From Tilletia caries (Eukaryota; Basidiomycota; Exobasidiomycetes; Tilletiales; Tilletiaceae), in the NCBI GenBank assembly GCA_032718865.1, contig JALUTQ010000037.1:1364001-1428000 (forward strand): 64,000 nucleotides of DNA, given 5' to 3'. Shown in pieces: positions 54,205-64,000 of this stretch (within the stretch, counting starts at the first letter, position 1; each line of letters opens with the position of its first letter). The notes under the pieces were generated by a model. That model was not told the DNA's origin. It did not search any database and saw nothing but the letters and a program-made list of their open reading frames with translations. The position numbers and the translations under genes were made by a program.

Positions 54205-57189
54205 ATGAATTCCTCATCATACTCTGAGGAGAGAAACGGCCGGTTCGCGGCAGGCAACTCCTCAAATTCCACTCCGTCGTCCTCCTCCTCCTCCTCCGCT
54301 CCCCTCTTCATCCAACAAAGTTCCCTTTCACCGAATACGAACCAAATATCACCGTCATACGAAGAGCTAGCCCGATCGTTCGGCACTTCGAAGTCATTGC
54401 CGATAACAGGTGGCCATCTCGGTATGAGCAGCGGCGGCGCTGGCCCTCCTCTTGGCACTGTCGATATGAGCGGATTCGACTTCAACTCCTTCGGTGGATT
54501 TGCAATGGCCAATACCATGATGGCCCCGGCCACGATGAATGGTTCGTCGACGCCTTCCGTCTCCCGCAGTATGCCGTTTGTTGGGTCGAACAGTGCGCTG
54601 GACAACAGTGGTGCTATGAGGTTTGGGGATTATTCGTCTTCGACGATAACGCCTGCGACAGCGTCGGCCATGGCATCGGCGCAACAGCTCACACTCGGGC
54701 TTGTGTATGCCTCACCGAAGTCTAACGTTGACTCGCCGTCGATAGGTTTCACGTCAGACCTGCTACCGCCGTTCGCCTATGGAGGAGGGGCGGGTAATGG
54801 CGCTGGAGAGAACCGAGCGAGCGCAAGCACGGAACAGCACATGATGTTCTCACCACAGCAAATAGGGGGCAACGGGCCAGCTTCCGCTCCATCTTCCTTC
54901 CATCACAATTACTTCCTGCCATCCCCGGCTACCTCCGAGTCGATGGCGATGAACGGCCAATTCGGATTTGGAGCGAGTCCGTTTGGCAGCACGGCCGATC
55001 TTCAGCAGCAGTATCAGCACTATCCGTCATTATTCGGCAGCCCACTTGCGTCGTTTCCCTATGGCAGTTCACGAAACTCGCCCAACGAGTCCGGGACTAC
55101 CAGCGGCGGTGGTGGTGCCCAGGGCACCGTCGTCTCCGTCGGTGGATACCCGCCCATCCCCGCGGTTGACCAATCCAGCTCTGGGATGACGATGATGACG
55201 ACGACGATGATGGCAGATCAAAGTGGAAATGGGAGCGGGAATGCGGGAACATGGATCTCGCGGCCCCCGACTCTGTCGACTCATTCAAGCGGGACCAACC
55301 TGAGCATGACACCTTTCCTCAGTAGCAGTAGGGGCAGCAGGGGCAGCAGCAGTAGCACCAGCAGCGTCAGTGCCTATAACCCGCTTAACATCCCGCCTCC
55401 TCCGCTGGCTCCGGGCATGTCGCTCGGTCCTGGTGGAGCTGATACTATGGACATGAGCGGCGATACGGCAACGGGCGGAGGGAAAGAGCAGGCGGGGTCG
55501 GCACCTGGTGGTGGGGTTTCGGGGCCTGGGCTGGCGTCACGACCGGCCGCGGCGTCGATCTCTGGGAAGCGGTTGAACTGGAGTGAGATGATCTGCCAAG
55601 TGAGTAGTCAAGAACGATGCTGAGGCTGGTGCTAAAAGCTTTTGCCAGTGAACTGACTCTCGCTCTCACACCTCCCTGCTCAACTTTCGAACTGCGTACA
55701 GGCCATTGCAGAATCACCCGACGGCCGCCTGGTCATTCAAGAACTCTTCGACCGAATGGTCGCCACCTTCCCCGTGATCCGCGAATGGGCCAGCACCAAG
55801 GACTGGGAAGGACGGGTGAAGAACCGGATCAAGTCAACGCTGTCGATCAAGGGCCACCTGTTCCTCAAGGTGCCGCGGCCGTCGAATGCTGCGGGGAAGG
55901 GCAGCTGGTGGACGCTCACCAAGGACGCGTCGGCAGAGTGGAAGTCGGGCCGCTTGGCGAATGTGATCAAGCGGAACGGACCCGGGTCAGCTGGTATCGC
56001 TTGTGGCGGCGGTGGTGGGGGTGGGGGCAGCAGCTGTAGCAGCAGCAACGGACACGGCCAAGGTGCGGGATACATGATGGGATTTCCGCTCGGCAGTCCT
56101 CCCATCCCCGGCCAAAGCCAGGGTCAGGGACAGTTCTTCAGCCATCAGGCCCCGCAAGGGTTCGGCGGCGCGGGTGGGAGTTTGGGTGGCAGGTCGCCTG
56201 CTTCGCGGTCCGGGTCGAAGAGTGCGCCGGGGAGCGCGACGCACTCGCGGAAAAGCTCGATCTCTCTCAGTGGGATGGGCTCGTTGGGGAATGACGAGAT
56301 GCGGGCTTACCAACAACAGCAACAACAGCAGCAGCAGCAGCAACAGCAGCAACAACAGATGTTTCATCAGGCCGCTGCGCATACGGTCGGCTCGGGACAT
56401 GGTCCTTCGTACTCGCACGGCCTAGGCTCGCATCCGTACCTGCCCACGCAGTCGACGCCGAACGGGTGGTACATGGGAGGCTCGAGACGGGGTAGTGTCT
56501 CTGGCGTCAGCCCGGGGGGTCACGCTGGTGGCGAGGGTGGTGCTTCGGCGGGCGAAGAGATCATGGAAGAGATGAGGGAGAGCCGGTCCGGGCCGAACAG
56601 TCCGGATTTGCGTAACAGGCGGGCGTCGGGTCCTGCGACCATTGTGGGCGGCGGCGGCGGAGGACGGGATGTCGGTGGCATTCATCACTCGCTCAGTATG
56701 ACCAATCTATCGAGCTTCGGCGGCGGCGGTGGTGGTAGCGGCGGTGCATGGAGAGGTGGGATGTCCACGTTAACGATGTCGGCAAGCCCGGCAGAGAACG
56801 TGTCCTCGGCACCCTTCTCACTCGCAACGAGGACCCCGGGCTCGTCCTCTTCCCCGGTCCTGGGGGGCTCGTCGTATATGGCACCAAGCGGGTACGATGC
56901 TCCGTTGATGTGGAACAACAACAACATGGTGGCGAACGCGATGGGCCCGCCTTTCGCGTTGTTGGCGTCGTCCTCGTCCCAGGACGTTGCTGGGGGTAAG
57001 ACGGTCTCGGGCGGCGCGACGCCGACGAAGATGATCACGACCTCGACGCAATTCGGCTCGGCGGCTCAGGGGACGGGGCATCAGCCTCAACATCAGCAGC
57101 AGCAGCAGCAGCAGCATCAGCAGCAGCAGCAGCAGCAGCATCAGCAGCGGCAGACAAGTCAAGCTTCGACCTCAGGGACTACGGGCTGA
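54205..57189 (+). CDS. Forkhead-like winged-helix transcription factor
   Basis: Two exons, 54205-55599 and 55702-57189 (960 aa). The splice falls inside the winged-helix domain: LNWSEMICQ joins AIAESPDGRLVIQELFDRMV. The domain continues ATFPVIREWASTKDWEGRVK, NRIKSTLSIKGHLFLKVPRP, GKGSWWTLTKD, matching forkhead order (helix 1, helix 2, recognition helix, KVPR, GKGSWWTL wing). The usual NSIRHNLS recognition helix reads NRIKSTLS, so DNA specificity may differ. The rest is Ser, Gly, Met and Gln low-complexity sequence with a Q-run of about 20 in two places, typical of fungal transcription factors. The ATG at 54142 is in frame upstream, but an acceptor-like tctgcag just before 54205 argues for an upstream 5'UTR intron. 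Confidence 0.82.
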
Positions 57190-58558
57190 GAAGGGTTCGA
57201 TTCCCCCATCTTTCGGGCGTTACATCCGCCATCTTCCAAGCGTTACATTACCTTACAGCAGCAACGGCGGACGGCGGGACCAAGTTCCCATTTCACATTT
57301 CACACCCATACTCTACATATTCTACATTCGATTCTTTGTATCCTTTTTCGACACGCGACACGGCCAACGCAGCTTCCTCCGAAGTTAGGACCTCGCCGGC
57401 CGTCGCTTCACCCACCGCTTCACCGTAATATCCACATCGACACCCGGCCAGAAGAGTCTTCTTTTTTCCCTCCCTTCCATTTCGCCTTTCCTCCGTTCGG
57501 ATTCTTCCAGCTTCTTCGCTGCCTCCTCTGGAGTCTTTCTGAACCTTCCGCGCTTCAGCAAGGGTTCCTTGTCTCTCGTCTTCGGAAACCCACATACACG
57601 TATATTAGTCTATCTAAGCAATGTCACATATCAGTTCAGCCAGTCATAATAGTCAAGAACAGATGAGGCACGCCGCACGAGGTTTCACTTTTCAGAGGAG
57701 AACAGCGAGCCAGCGGAGTTTGGGATGTTGCTGCTTGGGCCCCTCTCCGGCATGCAGGCCCCCTAGCCCCTCCAGTCTCTGTTCCTTTGTTCTCCGACGC
57801 GGCACCGGCTTTGTCACGCTGGACGTGGACTTTACTGGGAGCACTACTGGGAGCGTCGGTTCATGGCGAACGGCGGACGGCAGACAGAAGGATGGAAGGC
57901 TTCCCACTCGAAGCTTGACGCTTGACCTTGGCGCGGTCTCGTATATTTGGGAGCAGTTGGTGTTGGAGCCTTGTTGGGCCTTGGGTGTGTGCTTACATAC
58001 CGCGTGGTTGTACTCGATAGGCGATAGCGGCCGGACCATTTTTGCCAAGCTTGTTTTTGCAAAAAATGAGACATATTTGAGCAATGATCGTCTGTAGTTG
58101 GGTTCAGATTCGAGCTCACGGGACCACTCTGCCCGCCGCCCGCCACGCCCAGATAACAGAAAAGTGAGTCATAAACAAAGCCCGTGGCGGGTAAATACGT
58201 TTTTGGACGTTTGAGTGTTTGACCCTGGCCTTCGCGCCTATTTGTGTAACGCTTGGCTGAAGTGTGTCGCGGTGGAGCTGAGTGAGAGTGAGGGTAGGAC
58301 AAAGAGGTCTGAGCTGGAGACAGGTTATGTGGAAGGGTGTGGAAGCGGGAGTGTGCGCAGTGGGGTGCTGACTGCTGGCAGGTGGTGACTGGTGAGTTCG
58401 AATAATGAGGGCCGTTTTCGGTTGTAACGGCTTGGAGGTGTGTGTGTATGCAGTGTTACAGTGCTAGCGCGTGGATATGAGGTCGCGTTGTAATGCGGCT
58501 GTTGTGTGTTGATCTCCTGTCTCTTTTTTCGTTTCTGCTGGGGGGCCAAGGGGCTGGG
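57190..58558. other. Intergenic between the forkhead-like gene and the Ala/Glu-rich gene
   Basis: 3' flank of the forkhead gene and distal promoter of the next one. A minus-strand frame ending at 57385 has protein-like character (see findings) but no complete gene model could be built. Confidence 0.4.
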
Positions 58559-58564
58559 TATAAG
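58559..58564 (+). promoter_or_regulatory. TATA box of the Ala/Glu-rich gene
   Basis: TATAAG, followed by CT-rich and CACCA-rich leader DNA (58590-58740) of the kind seen in highly expressed fungal promoters. A 5'UTR intron 58832-58999 (GTGAGT ... CTTTCAG) lies between it and the ATG at 59012. Confidence 0.5.
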
Positions 58565-59011
58565 AGGGGCGCTCTCCTGCGCGCTCGTCCGTCTTACTCT
58601 CGCCCACCATCCCCCCTTTCTCTCTTCTCTCTCACATACACGCACCCAGCGGTTTGATACCAACCACCACCACCACCAACACCACCACCCACACACCACA
58701 CACTTATATACCACCTATCTCTCTCTCTCTCTCTCTCTCTCTGACTCTGACTCTCGTCTCTATCGTTGATCGCATCCTCGTCGTCTCGTACCCAATACCC
58801 AACCAGCACCAACAACCAAACACCCAACATAGTGAGTCTCTTCTCCTCTCTTTCCCATCCCTCTCCATCTCGCTATCTTCTTGTCGCACCAGCGCAGCGG
58901 TTTATCCGCATCCCTGGTTATCTGGCCCCATTCTCGCCCAACTGATAAGCATTCAATTCGCACACTCATGCTCACACGCTACCATCTGCCCTCTTTCAGA
59001 ACTCCATCACA

Positions 59012-60020
59012 ATGTCTGCACCTATCGAGACCACCGCTGCCCCCGCCGTTGACGCCGCCGTCGCACCCACTCCCGTCGCTGAGGCTGCCGCCGCCGTCGA
59101 CGCTCCCGCATCCGAGCCCGTTGCCGTACGTGTTTAAATGCTCTATCACCCATCCTTCTGTCATATATGCTGACCCCGTTTCTGTTTTTTCCAATCAGGC
59201 TGAGGCACCTGCTCTCGCTGTTGCCATTGAGGAGCCCGGCGCAGTTGAGGCCGTCGCACCCGCCGCTGAGGAGTCCGCCGCACCCGTCGAGGCTGCTGCC
59301 ACTGAGGACGCTCCCGCCGCCGAGGCTGCTGCCACAGAGGAGGCCCCTGCCACTGAGGAGGCTGCCGCCGTCGCCCCCGTCAAGAAGGAGAAGCGCACCT
59401 CGGGTGTCATCGACAAGATCACCGCCATCTTCAAGAAGAAGTCGTCCCCCAAGAAGGAGGCCATCCCCCTCGCTACTGAAGAGGAGGCTGCTGCTGCCGA
59501 CGAGGCCGCTGTCGCCGAGGCTCCCGCCGCAACTGAGGAGGAGGCTGTCGCCGCTCCCGTTGCTGAGGAGGCTGCTCCCGTCGCCGCTACCGAGGAGGTT
59601 GCCCCCGTCGCTGCCGAGACCGAGGCTGAGGCCGCCGCCCCTGCTGCCACCGAGGAGGACGCTGCCGCCAAGGAGGTCACCATTGACGACGCTGCCAAGA
59701 AGACCGACGCACCCACCGAGAAGACTGACAAGATCACCCGTCGTCTCTCAGCCCGTATCGGTGGTATCTTCAAGAAGAAGGCCCCCGCCGCTGGTGCCAC
59801 TACCCCCACTGAGGGTGAGGCCGCTGCCACCGAGGAGGCCGCCGCTACCGAGGAGGTTGCTCCCGTCGCTGCCACTGAGGAGGCCGTCGCCGCCACTGAA
59901 GCACCCGCTGCCACTGAGGAGGTCGCCCCCGTCGCCGCCACTGAGGCCGCACCTGCCGTCGAGGCTGAGGAGGTACCGAAGGCACCCGAGGCTACCCCCG
60001 TCGTTGCGGCCGCTGCCTAA
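59012..60020 (+). CDS. Ala/Glu-rich repetitive protein with two basic amphipathic motifs
   Basis: Two exons, 59012-59125 and 59199-60020 (311 aa), plus a 5'UTR intron. More than half the residues are Ala or Glu, in repeats such as ATEEAAATEEVAPVAATEE. Two basic segments break the pattern: KKEKRTSGVIDKITAIFKKK and DKITRRLSARIGGIFKKKAP. They share the core ITxxFKKK / IGGIFKKK and look like amphipathic membrane- or nucleic-acid-binding helices. Codon choice is strongly C-ending (GCC, GTC, AAG, GAG), unlike the poly-residue genes nearby, suggesting high expression. No signal peptide or transmembrane span is seen. The family is not identified; function is unknown. Confidence 0.75.
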
Positions 60021-60908
60021 GTCGGTCTTCCCATCTTCGAATCGGTTCGTCGGAAAAAAGCAACCTCTACCTCTCCTTCCTAATATACCCTTCCCCCCAC
60101 CCTCACATTCACGGCCTCACCAAGCCCCGGCCGGCTTCAGGTCGTGTTCGGGATCTCACCTTCGGTGACTGGCTGCGTCTTCCCATCGACATAGAAAACT
60201 CCTTGCTCTTTTTCCCTCCATCGACCGTTTCCTCGATCCGGCTTCCCAAGATCTACCTTCGACTTGCAGTGCAACAACCGAAGAGAGCACATACTCGACT
60301 TCCTTCGCAACTCCGTTCACCCTTTCTGGCCAATCCAATACCCCAAGACCGAGATCGTTCAAGTTTTATCTCCCTGTCTCTTCTGCCCATCAAGTTCGGC
60401 TCCACCTGCATCACTCCGATGATACCAACCACACCCTCCCCTCAAGCCACATGTCCAGGTCATAGACCTGGCTTGCGTCTTGATCTCCACTCCCCACTTC
60501 GCCCTAACCGCACCTTCCTCCCCTAACCCCTCTCGATCATCTCACGATAATGTCCGCCCCTCTTTAGGGGGCACATATGATCCTTCTAAGTGACGACAGC
60601 GCCGACTACTATAGGTTGTTTTTTACCCTTAACTCCCCCCTTGTGTTATACCCCTTTCTAGTTTCCTCCGCGGAGCTTCGCTCAAGGGCAATTTCGGGAA
60701 TTCACAACTTTGTCGCTCTTCACCATCTTCTGGTCTGTCCTCGTCGAGTGTGTGAGGTGTCTCCCTGGGAGCTGGGAGACTGGTTCGGATCACCGCATGA
60801 AAAATGAGTAGAAATGTGATCCGTGCAGAGCTTCTCGTTCTCGCCCACCATCACCGCCGACGGTCGAGAATTGTTAATCCCCGTTCTTGCGTTCTTGTCG
60901 TGTGTCTG
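60021..60908. other. 3' flank of the Ala/Glu-rich gene and promoter of the glycosidase
   Basis: About 890 bp with no supported gene. The first 500 bp are C-rich and probably 3'UTR and downstream DNA. Confidence 0.5.
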
Positions 60909-63900
60909 ATGTCGTCGAAGGATTCTGGCTCCGCCGTGCGGGCGGGCGAGAAGGAGGACTTGCCTGCGGCTCACGATCTCTCCGCCTCTGCCCTCGGCTT
61001 CTCTGGCGCGACAAGAGGCGGGTCTGCCTCCTCGTCCTTTGCGCTGGGTACGCGCGATATCCATTTCACCGACGCCTATGGCCGCGCCGTGCTTTTGCAT
61101 GGAGTGAATGTCAGTAGCTCGAGCAAGTTGCCCGCTCCGGCCTCCTCTTCCGAAGGTCAAGACCGAGACCAAGGCAAAAACAAGCAAATCACGTTCGTCG
61201 GTCGACCGTTCCCCCTCTCCGAAGCCGACATCCACCTGGCCCGCCTCCGCGAATGGGGCTACACGACCCTCCGGCTCCTCGTCACCTGGGAAGCCCTCCA
61301 ACCCAGCACCCCACAGGAAACCGACGCCTCCTACATCGCCTACCTGCACGCCCTCCTGCAGACCCACTTGCCCCGGCACGGCATCCGCGCCTTCGTCTGT
61401 GCCCACCAGGACGTCTGGAGTCGGGCGTGTGGAGGGTCGGGGGCGCCTGGGTGGACGTTGGAGTTGGTTGGGTTGGATGTGGGGGGGTTTGCGGGGACGG
61501 GGGCGGCGTATGTGCATGAGGTTGAGGTGGAGCGGGAACGGGAGCGGAAGAGGGATCAGGGGCAGGGCGGGAAGGTGGATCGGAGGGAGAGGCTGGGTCC
61601 GTTCGTTTGGCCTTCGTGAGTTTGCCTGAAGGTGGGAGAGCAGCTTTGAATTGGACAGGACTGACAAATCGCGGCTTTTCTTACCCCTTTCTTCTTTCTT
61701 CCCCTCTTCTTTCTCTTCTCCGATCGCTCGGCGTGCCTCTTGTGGGGGCTTTCTATTTCAATATGGGCTAACCGTTCTTCAACTCCCTTTTGCTTGATCC
61801 TCTGACCTTCTTAACCCGCTCTTCTGCTCCTTTCCCGTAATCCTTTTCCTTCCTCCCCATCTGCAAACTTCCCTCTTCCTATCTCAAATGGGTTCGCCTT
61901 CACAGAGGCTACCAAAAGCTCGCAGCAGCGACTATGGCCACCGTCTTCTGGGCGGGCGACATCTTCGCCTACAAAATCCGCGTCCCACGCTCTTGGTCTC
62001 CCGGGCACAAGACGACCTCTGCAAAGCAGGGGCACAACGACGAACACAAGGACGGGGAAGAGATGGTCGGGCTGCAGACGTTCTTGCAGGACGCGTACCT
62101 GAGGGCGTTCGGAGAGTTGGCCGATGCGGTTGGTGGGTTGGAGAGCGTGTTGGGCTTCGAGGTGAGTTTAGAAGGGCCATGCGTCCTTAAGGGGGACAGT
62201 TCGGAAATGCTGACTTCTCTTTGCCGAACTACGGAATAGGTCATGAACGAGCCTCATCGTGGCTTCGTCAATCTGCACTCCTTCGACGCATGGGACTACG
62301 ATACCGACTTGCATATCGGCTTCTTTCCGTCCTTCCTACAGGCCGTCGCTCTGGGCGAAGGTCACGCTCAGCTCGTCCCCTTGTGAGTCGCTTGAATACG
62401 AAGTGGATATGGGCAGCGAGATCACCCTGTTTTCGGCTTACCATTGACTTCGGTTTATGTAACGGGGACGACTCAGCTACGTGAAATCCTTTCCTTTCCC
62501 TACCGCCCTCTCGCACTACTCCCTCGTCGAGCCTCCGCCATTCTCGACATCGTCAAGTTCCTCCAACCCACCCCTCTGGCGACCCGACGGACCCACCCGC
62601 GGACAATGTCTCTGGCGCATGCACGACGTCTGGGCCTGGGACGAGGGTCGACTCCAGAAGGAGTTCGGTCTGTGGGAACGCATCGCTCATTGGGGCTGCA
62701 ACTTGCGAGGATATCCGAGCATAAAGGAAGCGGTCTCGGGCAAGCCGGTTGCGCTGCGGGCCGATTACTTTGAATACGATCCTCGCTTGCTGACAACGGA
62801 GGACGACGGCGGGAAGGCGACGAAGAAGAGTGGTGTTGGTTTCTCGAGAAGACGGATTGAGTGGTATAGGGACTGCTATGCGCCCTTGGTCAGCAAGTTC
62901 GCGGACAGGATCCGGAAGAAGCAACCCCATTTGCACATCTTCTTCGAGCCGATTCCGAACGAGTTTGTCCCACCCTGGCGGGAGGACGCGGCCCAGACGA
63001 GCAAGGAGAGGGAAGCGATGTCAGCAGAGGAACGAAACGAGGAGGCGGAGATGTTGGAGGAGCTTGAGCATGCGGCGCGTTTGCAGACGTATTCGCATGC
63101 GAACAGTCGGAACTTAATTGACACGCCTCGACCTGTGGGAAGCATCTTTGCGCCTCATTTCTATGACCTACATGGTGAGTTGGCTTTCCTTGAACACCTC
63201 TCGCGAATGTTACCTTGCACCTAGAACTAACGCGCTCTGCTTGCTCAGTACTCTTCAACAAGGCAGCTGGTGCGATGAGTGTGAATGTGCAAGGCTTGAG
63301 CAGGGTGAGGCGCAGTGTCACAACCACAGCGCATCTCCTAGCATGCAGAAATACTGATTTGCGAGCTCGTCCGAATCCTGACAGGGCATGTTCTTCGCTC
63401 AAGCGCTTTACTTTGGAGCCAAAGGACCGAAACGCAAGTGAGTCTCGACGCCCTTCGTCGCCCAAGTGTGAAAACATGAACCGGAAAGAATTCCAACTGA
63501 CCTGTCTTCCTCCGAACGATCCAATAGCTACGCCACTCAGATTTCCAACCTCATCGCCAACGCCCATCTCTCCCTCGGACGCGGTCCCACCCTGATCGGC
63601 GAGGTCGGCATCCCTTTCGACATCAACTCCCACCACGCGTTCAAGACGGGCGACTACCGGGTTCAGTCTCGTCTGATGGATGCGCTCATTGGGGCGATGG
63701 AGAGTTGCTGGGCGTCGTTCACGCTATGGAACTACTGCGCGGAGAACACGACTGAGCAGGGGTGAGTGGCTTGATCTAGGTAGACCTGGCGTTCATAGCG
63801 CGCTAGGGAGGGTTCGAGTGAAGCGAGAGGACGGGGAACAAGACTGACGTTGCTCTGCCTCTTATCTGCCACTTCTTATTCTGCTTTCCGTGGTCTTGTG

Positions 63901-64000
63901 TCGCTTGGTCCTTGTGTGCAGCGACTTGTGGTACGTTCCCGTCTGCCAAAAGACCGCGAGCTTACGAATCAGAGAAGACGCAGGCTCATCCCACTTCATC
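60909..64000 (+). CDS. GH5 glycosidase, steryl/ceramide glucosidase-like (EGCrP type), 3' truncated by window
   Basis: Exons 60909-61615, 61906-62161, 62240-62382, 62477-63174, 63249-63304, 63385-63437, 63528-63761, a 9-nt exon 63922-63930, then beyond. Family landmarks are DIHFTDAYGRAVLLHGVNVS, ADIHLARLREWGYTTLRLLV, the acid/base Glu in VMNEPHRGF, FFPSFLQAVALGEGH and the nucleophile Glu in LIGEVGIPFD. Then comes SFTLWNYCAENT. This is the fungal endoglycoceramidase-related group (EGCrP1, EGCrP2/Sgl1 of Cryptococcus), which hydrolyses glucosylceramide or ergosteryl glucoside. There is no signal peptide, matching the intracellular fungal enzymes. Which lipid is cleaved cannot be decided. The tail after about residue 730 is missing. 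Confidence 0.88.

Noticed and set aside
57194..57204. tRNA B-box-like GGTTCGATTCC
   Set aside because: No A box, acceptor stem or anticodon arm at proper spacing; the upstream bases are the forkhead gene's coding end.

Overview
The window is nuclear DNA from a filamentous or yeast-like fungus, most likely a basidiomycete. The genes are intron-containing, with short introns (about 65-125 nt) and mostly GTGAGT or GTAYGT donors. Coding sequence is GC-rich and full of homopolymer tracts (Q, N, S, G, A, H). The gene set is typically eukaryotic: the nascent-chain complex alpha subunit, eIF5, Iws1, striatin, a TRAPPC13-like protein and a steryl/ceramide-glucosidase-like GH5. A smut-type (Ustilaginomycotina) host is my best guess from overall protein style. 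That is inference; no rRNA or other phylogenetic marker is present.

Left arm (1-40.1 kb) is gene-dense, mostly single-copy housekeeping or regulatory genes. In order (strand): cupin/cysteine-dioxygenase-like (-), RS-rich nuclear protein (+), small membrane protein (+), OPT oligopeptide transporter (-), Pin4/Cip2-type RRM-R3H protein (-), NAC alpha (-), striatin (+), small secreted protein (+), short-chain dehydrogenase (-), a protein with a retroelement-integrase-type HHCC zinc finger (-), small glycine-rich membrane protein (+), acidic unknown (-), divergent cyclophilin (+), eIF5 (-), TRAPPC13/DUF974 (-), Iws1 (+). Several pairs are divergent with short shared promoters: 168 bp between TRAPPC13 and Iws1, 327 bp between the acidic protein and the cyclophilin.

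Middle (about 40.1-54.2 kb) is a transposon island with no convincing host gene. It holds a two-gene PIF/Harbinger-type DNA transposon (41.06-44.94 kb). Next is an inverted-repeat-flanked segment carrying a broken copy of the proteasome beta-7 (PSMB4/PRE4) gene (45.3-46.7 kb). A non-autonomous hAT-like element follows, with a perfect 18-bp TIR and an 8-bp target duplication (47.88-48.65 kb). After it come two TA-flanked inverted-repeat elements that share one central TA (49.07-51.00 kb). Satellite-like repeats and a 191-bp tandem duplication fill the rest. A second member of the GTCTGGT-TIR family sits alone at 4.24-4.90 kb in the left arm, just upstream of the small membrane-protein gene.

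Right arm (54.2-64 kb) returns to host genes: a divergent forkhead-like transcription factor (+), a very Ala/Glu-rich, probably highly expressed protein with a 5'UTR intron (+), and a GH5 glycosidase (+) that runs off the window end. All exon structures were assembled by hand from splice signals and frame closure. Sums of exon lengths are divisible by three for every complete model given, which supports them but does not replace transcript data.
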